From contig JAKADJ010000203.1 of the NCBI GenBank assembly GCA_021820645.1, positions 1 to 5,253 of the forward strand: a stretch of DNA of 5,253 nucleotides, in the 5' to 3' direction. The stretch comes from Bacillota bacterium. GTDB lineage: Bacteria; Bacillota_E; Sulfobacillia; Sulfobacillales; Sulfobacillaceae. This document shows, piece after piece, positions 1 to 3,919 of this stretch (the first letter of the stretch is position 1; every line of letters starts with the position of its first letter). The notes beneath the pieces are model-generated. The model saw nothing but the letters and a program-made list of their open reading frames with translations, had not been told where the DNA came from and made no database searches. Made by a program: the position numbers and the translations under genes.

Positions 1-47
1 CCTAAAAATTCGGCTGCTTCACGAATGCCCACAAGTGTCCGGTTCAT
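1..47 (-). CDS. Start of a probable helix-turn-helix DNA-binding protein (partial, runs off the left edge)
   Basis: Only the first 15 full codons are visible: ATG at 45-47, reading MNRTLVGIREAAEFL, with the next codon (GG.) cut by the edge. The pattern 'IREAAEFLG' is the usual opening of the first recognition helices in MerR-type and excisionase-type (HTH_17) domains, where the continuation is typically 'VSxxTLRRW'. That family reading rests on a short stretch and is an inference. The start is supported by a consensus-like promoter whose -10 box ends six bases before the ATG; no useful Shine-Dalgarno sequence lies between them. It follows ctaB on the same strand after 74 nt but seems to have its own promoter, so it need not belong to the oxidase operon. 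It could equally be a larger protein with an N-terminal helix-turn-helix. Confidence 0.55.
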   Translation of the reverse strand, partial: MNRTLVGIREAAEFL

Positions 48-53
48 ACCTAA

Positions 54-83
54 ATTATACAACCATGGATAACTATAGGTAAA
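54..83 (-). promoter_or_regulatory. Predicted sigma-A-type promoter giving a possibly leaderless transcript
   Basis: On the minus strand a perfect TATAAT (54-59) is preceded, across an 18-bp spacer, by TTTACC (78-83), which matches four of six bases of TTGACA. The -10 box is followed by TTAGGT and then the ATG at 45-47, so initiation six to seven bases downstream would fall on or next to the A of the start codon. The surrounding sequence (48-110) is clearly more A+T-rich than the genes beside it. It would drive the left-edge helix-turn-helix gene. Confidence 0.5.
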
Positions 84-121
84 GATTTATGAAACGGTTA
101 AAACCCTTATCGCGCCTCCAC

Positions 122-1033
122 TTAGACGAGCGTACCGACCACAATGGCGATCACTAGCCCCGACATAAACAAGACGGATAACCCGAAGGTCCGCTTGGCC
201 CACCGCACGTCGGGTAGCTTTTCCTTTAGCAACCGGACGTTCGCGCCAAAAAACGCCAGAGCCAACGAGCCCGCAATGACGACATACACCCATCCTAAGT
301 GAGCATAAGCTAACCCTAGCGTTGCCAAAAGCGTGAGACCCGCGTAGACCACACTTTGCCGTTTGGTTGCCTGTTCCCCGTGGGCTACCGGCATCATGGG
401 GACATGGGCCCGGCGATAATCCTCCGCCCGAAATAACGCCAGCGACCAAAAATGTGGAGGGGTCCACAAAAAGATAATGAGGAACATCATCCACGCTGGC
501 CACGCCAGTTGATGAGTGACGGCCGCCCATCCGACCAGAGGCGGAAAAGCTCCCGCCGCGCCGCCAATGACAATGTTCTGCGCCGTACGGCGCTTGAGCG
601 TCATGGTGTATATCACAACATAGTAAAGAAAACCCGCCACGGTTAAAGCGGCCGTTAGCCAATCCACGGTTACCACCAGCAAAATAGCCGCCACCGCCGC
701 CATGACCAATCCCATAGCAAGGGACACCCGTGGTTGAATGCGTCCTGCCGGAATCGGGCGATTTCGTGTTCGTGCCATTAACGGATCAATGTCACGGTCA
801 TACCACATGTTGACAGCATGAGCCCCGCCCGCTGCCAGTCCCAACCCCAACAGCGTCACGATGCTGAGCCACGGTGAAGGAACACCTCCACTCGCCACAG
901 TCATCGCACCATACGCGGTCAGCATCAAGACCACGACAATTCGTGGCTTGGTTAAGCTCACGTAATCCGCGATGACCGCACTCGTGCGCCGAAATGCGCG
1001 TATTCGCGTCAATGCCACATCTAACGTCGACAA
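122..1033 (-). CDS. ctaB: Protoheme IX farnesyltransferase (heme O synthase)
   Basis: This inner-membrane UbiA-family prenyltransferase transfers a farnesyl group from farnesyl diphosphate to the vinyl group of heme b, making heme O, the precursor of heme A for the oxidase encoded upstream. The protein has 303 residues, the usual size, and is hydrophobic throughout. Family motifs are intact: 'DYVSLTKPRI' (23-32), the first Asp-rich diphosphate/Mg site NxxxDxxxD as N75, D79 and D83 inside 'NMWYDRDIDPLMARTRNRPIP', 'YTMTLKRRTAQNIVIGGAAG' (142-161) followed by FPP..GW, and 'FLWTPPHFWSLAL' (188-200) with the following 'YRRAHVPMMPV'. The start is TTG: no ATG or GTG lies between it and an in-frame TGA seven codons upstream, and an A/G-rich ribosome site (GAGGTAGGGGGAA) precedes it. 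It ends with TAA at 122-124. It lies 342 nt after the last small gene of the oxidase cluster, so it may be expressed separately. Confidence 0.96.
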   Translation of the reverse strand: MSTLDVALTRIRAFRRTSAVIADYVSLTKPRIVVVLMLTAYGAMTVASGGVPSPWLSIVTLLGLGLAAGGAHAVNMWYDRDIDPLMARTRNRPIPAGRIQPRVSLAMGLVMAAVAAILLVVTVDWLTAALTVAGFLYYVVIYTMTLKRRTAQNIVIGGAAGAFPPLVGWAAVTHQLAWPAWMMFLIIFLWTPPHFWSLALFRAEDYRRAHVPMMPVAHGEQATKRQSVVYAGLTLLATLGLAYAHLGWVYVVIAGSLALAFFGANVRLLKEKLPDVRWAKRTFGLSVLFMSGLVIAIVVGTLV

Positions 1034-1040
1034 TCCATCG

Positions 1041-1053
1041 TTCCCCCTACCTC
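1041..1053 (-). promoter_or_regulatory. Ribosome binding site deciding the TTG start of ctaB
   Basis: The minus strand reads GAGGTAGGGGGAA and then CGATGGA before the TTG at 1031-1033. It contains two partial matches to the anti-Shine-Dalgarno: GAGGT and, closer to the start, AGGGGG. An ATG inside the spacer (CGATGGATTG) is out of frame with ctaB, so the TTG is the better choice. The weak start and imperfect site suggest lower translation than the neighbouring genes, which have near-perfect sites. Confidence 0.55.
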
Positions 1054-1149
1054 ATCCAAGGTGACCTTCAAGCACCCGCGAACCTGCACCCCACACGATC
1101 CGGCCATTTGCTGCCCCCATGTTGGTCAGCGAAACCGGCCCACGCGTCC

Positions 1150-1168
1150 CCGTGGCCCATCACCACGG
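1150..1168 (-). repeat. Perfect hairpin CCGTGG-7-CCACGG in the ctaB leader region
   Basis: An inverted repeat of six base pairs (1150-1155 with 1163-1168) encloses a seven-base loop that reads TGATGGG on the minus strand. It lies about 117 bases upstream of the ctaB start. There is no T-run after it on either strand, so it is not an intrinsic terminator. It could be one element of a structured 5' leader. Confidence 0.4.
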
Positions 1169-1224
1169 TGCTTTGCCTCGATTTCGACCGCCTCGGGTTT
1201 CCGAAACACCCTCTGTCCACTAAC

Positions 1225-1268
1225 CTACGGGACAACCCATCGCCTGGGTACCCACCCGTAGTCCCAGG
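1225..1268 (-). repeat. Two interleaved, mutually exclusive stems in the ctaB leader region
   Basis: Stem A pairs 1225-1231 with 1255-1261 (CTACGGG/CCCGTAG, seven perfect pairs, 23-base loop). Stem B pairs 1243-1248 with 1263-1268 (CCTGGG/CCCAGG, six perfect pairs, 14-base loop). The arms alternate, so a single RNA can form either stem or, if geometry allows, a pseudoknot. A third option is the perfect ten-base palindrome TGGGTACCCA at 1245-1254. The arrangement is typical of attenuators and riboswitch expression platforms, but it could also arise by chance in G+C-rich DNA. Confidence 0.4.
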
Positions 1269-1375
1269 TCCTAAACCTCAGGGCCACAGAAGACACTCGC
1301 GCCACGATCGGCTTCTTTGTTGGGGCCCGAAGCTCCTTCAGACCATCGAACCCTAGGAGTCACGAGATCTCGACC

Positions 1376-1483
1376 TTACCGGTTCAGGGTGAGATAAACG
1401 ACCCCAAAGAATGCCGCCACCGCCGCGGCGAATCCGGCTAGCACCAGCAGCATAGTGATGTGATGACGATTAGGGAAGGACAT
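1376..1483 (-). CDS. 35-residue single-helix membrane peptide, possible small oxidase subunit
   Basis: The peptide MSFPNRHHIT... has a short, weakly basic N-terminus and one hydrophobic segment (about residues 10-32) ending in NR. Its size, single helix and place in an oxidase operon recall the 34-residue subunit IIa (CbaD) of the Thermus ba3 oxidase; this is an analogy of architecture, not demonstrated homology. The ATG at 1481-1483 overlaps the last 14 bases of the preceding gene in another frame, an arrangement that favours translational coupling. Its ribosome site is weak (GAGACGG region). The same frame stays open to 1585, but the extra residues are rich in Arg and Trp and are a shadow of the overlapping gene. 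ATGs at codons 4, 6 and 7 upstream of the chosen one are less likely starts. Confidence 0.5.
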   Translation of the reverse strand: MSFPNRHHITMLLVLAGFAAAVAAFFGVVYLTLNR

Positions 1484-1682
1484 GATCCGTCTCATCGCCA
1501 TCATTTTTATTTTGATTGCCCTTCTCGTTTGGCGACGCCATGCCCATGCTGATAATAGCCGCCACCGCCAATAATCCCACGGCACTCACGGTCACCAGCC
1601 CGGTACTCCATGCCCCCAAAATCACAAACCGCCCACCCACCGTTAAAGCTAACGCACAAACAGCAAACAGGATCCACCGCAT
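1470..1682 (-). CDS. 70-residue two-helix membrane protein, function unknown
   Basis: I do not recognise this family. The protein has two hydrophobic segments (about residues 3-23 and 26-48) separated by a tight turn, and a hydrophilic, Asn/Asp-rich tail (SPNEKGNQNKNDGDETDHVLP) that would form a short soluble end. The ATG at 1680-1682 is preceded by AAAGGAGG (1691-1698) with an eight-base spacer, which is a very good site and strongly supports the gene despite its size. It begins 24 nt after the stop of the duplicated membrane protein, so the two are almost certainly cotranscribed. Its end overlaps the 35-residue peptide by 14 nt. Small accessory subunit or assembly protein of the oxidase is a reasonable guess from position only. 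Confidence 0.75.
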   Translation of the reverse strand: MRWILFAVCALALTVGGRFVILGAWSTGLVTVSAVGLLAVAAIISMGMASPNEKGNQNKNDGDETDHVLP

Positions 1683-1706
1683 GATTAATCCCTCCTTTGA
1701 TTTGCC

Positions 1707-2798
1707 TTACACATGTCCCCGTGCACCGCTTGAGCGCGGCGAGGATTCACCAGCGCGCGACTGCGCAGGCCGATAGGGGACCGTCTTTTCCTGCCTCAGG
1801 TTAATCACTCTAACCGCGGGATCCCGCAACGATGCCCATGCTGCCATCATTGCCACCGCCAAAATCCCGACAATCCCCGGATCGGTTCCGAGGCCGCTCG
1901 CCAACCCTGCGAAGTCCTGACCCATCCATAACAATCCAAGCCACCCAACACTGGCCCACCACAATAGGGGATGGCTCCAATCGCGCCATAGCATGAGACC
2001 TAAGCCTGTCATGATAAGTACCATGAGGGCATTGCTCCAGAGTGGCTGGGCCGCTAAGATCCCGGCCGTCCAGCCCAACGCGTGCGTGATCCATGGGGGC
2101 TGAGGAGCGGCCAGTGCCCCACGCAACATATTGGCATTCCCCCTTCGAGTCCACTCCAAAGCCGCCGTTTGGAGTCCAGCACCGATCCACCAGGTCACGG
2201 CGAGAGCGCGGCGAAAGAGCAACATGGCACGACCAGACGACCAGTACGACCGGGAAAGAAGTGCGACGGCCCCAGCAAGGGCGTACAAAATCGCCGCCCC
2301 CGGCGCCCCGCCCCAGTAGGTGGGCATCGCCGCAAAAAATCCACCCAGCCCCTCGCCGAACACCCAGACAACAAGCGCCCAGGGGATTGATAGCGCCATT
2401 GCCACCCGTCCCCACCACCGGCCGAACCCCCAAAGAACGCCCACCCCAATCCCGAGTTGTACAATCACGGCCATGAGATTGGAAAATACGGGACTATTGG
2501 CCCATAGCTCGTATCCGAAGATCAACACGTGACGAGCCCAGGGCGGCTGACCTACTAAATTGAGGCGGAGGTTATACTGAATGAATCGATGGGTAAACAT
2601 TCCCGGCTGACATTGAAGCAGGCCATCGAGGACCCATAGTACGCCCAAGCCCCGCCACAGGATCCCGCGTGCGCGAAACCCCGTGACCGGCGCAGGGCGT
2701 CGAATGGGCCGTCCGGGGAACAGAATTAACCCGATTACCAAGACCATGGTCCCAGCCATTGTAAAGGGGTTTATAGCCCCAACCACATGCCCCTCCAT
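1707..2798 (-). CDS. Polytopic membrane protein with two related halves (DoxX/DoxD-like architecture), function unknown
   Basis: The protein has 363 residues, many hydrophobic segments and a hydrophilic C-terminal tail (about 324-363). Residues about 48-182 and 196-322 are related: QPPW occurs at 84-87 and 233-236, SN at 106-107 and 255-256 (22 residues after the Gln in both), LW at 122-123 and 270-271, G-E/Q-x-L/F-x-G at 148-153 and 293-298, and G-x-x-P-G at 163-167 and 304-308. Each half has about four membrane segments, like the four-helix DoxX/DoxD proteins, one of which (DoxD) is associated with the Acidianus terminal quinol oxidase. Membership in that superfamily is an inference. I recall similar duplicated proteins, with 'LWxLDGLLQxQPxMF' in the first half, in actinobacterial genomes, but cannot name the family. 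Position between oxidase genes suggests a redox-complex subunit or assembly role. The ATG at 2796-2798 is chosen because a perfect Shine-Dalgarno precedes it. Confidence 0.85.
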   Translation of the reverse strand: MEGHVVGAINPFTMAGTMVLVIGLILFPGRPIRRPAPVTGFRARGILWRGLGVLWVLDGLLQCQPGMFTHRFIQYNLRLNLVGQPPWARHVLIFGYELWANSPVFSNLMAVIVQLGIGVGVLWGFGRWWGRVAMALSIPWALVVWVFGEGLGGFFAAMPTYWGGAPGAAILYALAGAVALLSRSYWSSGRAMLLFRRALAVTWWIGAGLQTAALEWTRRGNANMLRGALAAPQPPWITHALGWTAGILAAQPLWSNALMVLIMTGLGLMLWRDWSHPLLWWASVGWLGLLWMGQDFAGLASGLGTDPGIVGILAVAMMAAWASLRDPAVRVINLRQEKTVPYRPAQSRAGESSPRSSGARGHV

Positions 2799-2803
2799 GG
2801 GCC

Positions 2804-2812
2804 ACCTCCTTT
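2804..2812 (-). promoter_or_regulatory. Perfect Shine-Dalgarno that sets the start of the 363-residue protein
   Basis: The minus strand reads AAAGGAGGT followed by GGCC C and ATG, a five-base spacer. All nine bases are complementary to the standard 16S rRNA 3' end. An in-frame ATG seven codons upstream (2817-2819) would place this site inside the coding region and has no comparable site of its own, so the start at 2798 is preferred. Confidence 0.8.
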
Positions 2813-2860
2813 GAGCCATTCGCCAACCATTACGTCCTTTATTTCAGGAAGACGCCGCGA

Positions 2861-3088
2861 TTACGATGACCCGAGCGTTTGATGGTCGCTTACCGAGGCC
2901 ATCTCCTCATGGTCGAGATCCACCTCAATGGCTAGATAGGTAAACGTTCGCCATAGGCCCCCAATGAGCAAAATAATGGCCACCCACCAAGCGTAGTCCC
3001 ACCAATGCGGGAGCCCGACACTCGGCATCCACCGAGGCGGAAAACTCGGAAACAGTCCGGAACCCGGCATTTGAGGCAAGTGTTGCAT
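2861..3088 (-). CDS. 75-residue single-helix membrane protein, function unknown
   Basis: I do not recognise this family. The N-terminal third (MQHLPQMPGSGLFPSFPPRWMPSVGLPHW) is rich in Pro, Gly and aromatic residues and lacks a signal-peptide pattern. A Trp-rich membrane segment follows (about 29-52, with WWDYAWW at its start), then an acidic tail (EVDLDHEEMASVSDH). The ATG at 3086-3088 has a strong site GGAGGA (3095-3100) six bases upstream; a second ATG touching that site is out of frame. The stop is TAA at 2861-2863, 62 nt before the next gene. The shape, one helix with an acidic soluble end, resembles small subunit IV-type peptides of bacterial oxidases, but no sequence motif confirms this. 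Confidence 0.72.
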   Translation of the reverse strand: MQHLPQMPGSGLFPSFPPRWMPSVGLPHWWDYAWWVAIILLIGGLWRTFTYLAIEVDLDHEEMASVSDHQTLGSS

Positions 3089-3105
3089 GATCCATCCTCC
3101 TCGTA

Positions 3106-3121
3106 TAACTTGACTTAACTT
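3106..3121 (-). promoter_or_regulatory. Direct repeat AAGTTA at exactly 10-bp spacing in the intergenic gap
   Basis: On the minus strand AAGTTA (3116-3121) and AAGTTA (3106-3111) are separated by AGTC, a period of ten bases or about one helical turn. Response regulators such as PhoB- or ResD-type proteins often bind direct hexamers at 10-11 bp. The repeat lies just upstream of the ribosome site of the 75-residue gene, in the 80-nt gap after the subunit III-like gene. No convincing -10/-35 pair accompanies it, so the regulatory reading is weak. Confidence 0.2.
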
Positions 3122-3168
3122 TCATATCGCGGACCGATCGTGTGTTATGTGACGCCCGGGACCTGCGC

Positions 3169-3810
3169 TTAAACGAGATACAAAACAACGTAGGCCGCGA
3201 CCCACATCACGGTCATGAATCCCCAAAAGGAAATGGCCGCTTCGAGACCCCAGTAATTTCCCGGCGAGAGGCGCTGAAAGCGGCCGCGAATCCAATGCGA
3301 CCACAGCGTCCCGACTCCAATCAGGGACTCTAACGCGACCAATCCCGTCAGTGTGAAGAAGATTTGACCGTAAAGTCCGACTGGATGGGGAATACTCGTT
3401 GAGGCCGGGTAAGAACCCGGCCCATAGTGGACCAGGAGCGACGAGGACACATTAAGATTTGTAGGGGGTAGCGGGGTCGTCATCCATACCACAGCACCGC
3501 CGATGAGAATCGCGCTCCCGATAAGCGCTGTGACCAGAAGACGCGTGCGAGCCCCATCGCGATTATCTTCTCGCATGGCACGAAGGCTCGAACGCCCCAC
3601 CAACGCACTAATCACCATCGCCACCACCAGCCCAAAACCCGCGCTCTGATTGACCACCGCCGGAACCGAACCACGGGCGACCAAAAGTCGTGTCATCACC
3701 AAAGTCAGAAAAAATACGCCGTTGGTGGCCATTGCTAGCCAAAAACCTGCCCGGTGGGCGCGTAGCTCCGAACGGGTTAATGACTTAGGAATTGCTGCCA
3801 TTGTCTCCAC
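3169..3810 (-). CDS. Divergent heme-copper oxidase subunit III-like protein
   Basis: Subunit III is a membrane subunit that binds beside subunit I and supports its stability and D-channel proton uptake. This 213-residue protein has five predicted helices (about 21-43, 54-72, 91-111, 145-170, 186-212). Recognisable COX3 traits are 'AGFWLAMATNGVFF' in helix 1, 'FFTLTG' at 151-156, and the final helix 'GLEAAISFWGFMTVMWVAAYVVLYL', which parallels the family pattern GLEAAxxYWHFVDVVW. It is diverged: the His residues of the usual LTGFHGxHV are Val158 and Glu161, and the helix-1 acidic residue of 'ASE' is Asn30. A polar loop (112-144) links helices 3 and 4. The start is GTG at 3808-3810, with AGGAGT four bases upstream; the ATG three codons later is less well placed. 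It lies 109 nt downstream of subunit I. Confidence 0.78.
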   Translation of the reverse strand: METMAAIPKSLTRSELRAHRAGFWLAMATNGVFFLTLVMTRLLVARGSVPAVVNQSAGFGLVVAMVISALVGRSSLRAMREDNRDGARTRLLVTALIGSAILIGGAVVWMTTPLPPTNLNVSSSLLVHYGPGSYPASTSIPHPVGLYGQIFFTLTGLVALESLIGVGTLWSHWIRGRFQRLSPGNYWGLEAAISFWGFMTVMWVAAYVVLYLV

Positions 3811-3814
3811 GATA

Positions 3815-3820
3815 ACTCCT
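3815..3820 (-). promoter_or_regulatory. Ribosome binding site supporting the GTG start of the subunit III-like gene
   Basis: The minus strand reads AGAAGAGGAGTTATC before the GTG at 3808-3810, placing AGGAG five bases upstream. For the in-frame ATG at 3799-3801 the same site would be 14 bases away, and a nearer GGAG would be only three bases away, so the GTG is favoured. Confidence 0.6.
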
Positions 3821-3850
3821 CTTCTCTACAAAAATTCGCCGTTGCCTGCC

Positions 3851-3887
3851 CGATGTTCCGATTCACATCGCTCCGCATGTTTCATGC
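3851..3887 (-). repeat. Two adjacent hairpins between subunit I and subunit III genes
   Basis: Pairing 3851-3856 with 3865-3870 gives CGATGT/ACATCG with an eight-base loop; pairing 3875-3879 with 3883-3887 gives GCATG/CATGC with a three-base loop. Both lie in the 109-nt gap (3811-3919). No T-run follows directly; a T5 tract (within GAATTTTTG) comes about 14 bases after the second stem in the direction of transcription. They are better read as possible mRNA-processing or stability elements than as a terminator. Confidence 0.35.
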
Positions 3888-3919
3888 CGAGAATCTCTCA
3901 GAACCGACCCTTCCCGGTG

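Larger units (their letters stand above)
1034..1375 (-). other. 342-nt non-coding gap between the oxidase cluster and ctaB; possible structured leader
   Basis: This is the only long stretch without a convincing gene. In the transcribed (minus) direction all three frames are interrupted; the longest ATG-started piece is 30 codons (1160-1068), with rare Arg codons and no ribosome site. The plus strand is open for 120 codons, but its low-complexity composition looks like a shadow. The gap holds several inverted repeats, including two interleaved stems and one clean hairpin, listed separately. No clear -10/-35 pair and no hairpin followed by a T-run was found, so neither a promoter for ctaB nor a terminator for the upstream genes can be placed. 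I compared it by eye with the conserved cores of T-box, cobalamin, TPP, SAM, RNase P, tmRNA and SRP RNA and saw no match. Confidence 0.45.

Noticed and set aside
96..105. Inverted repeat GGTTAAAACC as terminator after ctaB
   Set aside because: The loop would have only two bases, the stem is four pairs, and no T-run follows.
1068..1160. Minus-strand 30-codon ORF in the gap upstream of ctaB
   Set aside because: No Shine-Dalgarno, no recognisable pattern, and its start lies inside the loop of a hairpin.
994..1356. Plus-strand open frame of 120 codons covering the gap before ctaB
   Set aside because: Its composition is Pro/His/Arg-rich without domain or membrane pattern, it begins inside ctaB on the opposite strand, and no ribosome site precedes it. 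It looks like a chance opening in G+C-rich DNA.
1321..1360. GGTTCGA on the minus strand resembling a tRNA T-loop
   Set aside because: The flanking bases do not form a T-stem or acceptor stem, and no anticodon arm is found at the right distance.
2093..2476. Long plus-strand frames antisense to the duplicated membrane protein
   Set aside because: They mirror the codon bias of the minus-strand gene, are Arg/Pro-rich and have no ribosome sites.
2799..2819. Upstream ATG at 2817-2819 as start of the 363-residue protein
   Set aside because: The seven added codons contain the perfect AAAGGAGGT site that serves the downstream ATG; no good site precedes the upstream ATG.
3111..3139. Plus-strand TTGACT as a -35 box
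   Set aside because: No -10-like hexamer lies 16-19 bp downstream and no plus-strand gene follows.
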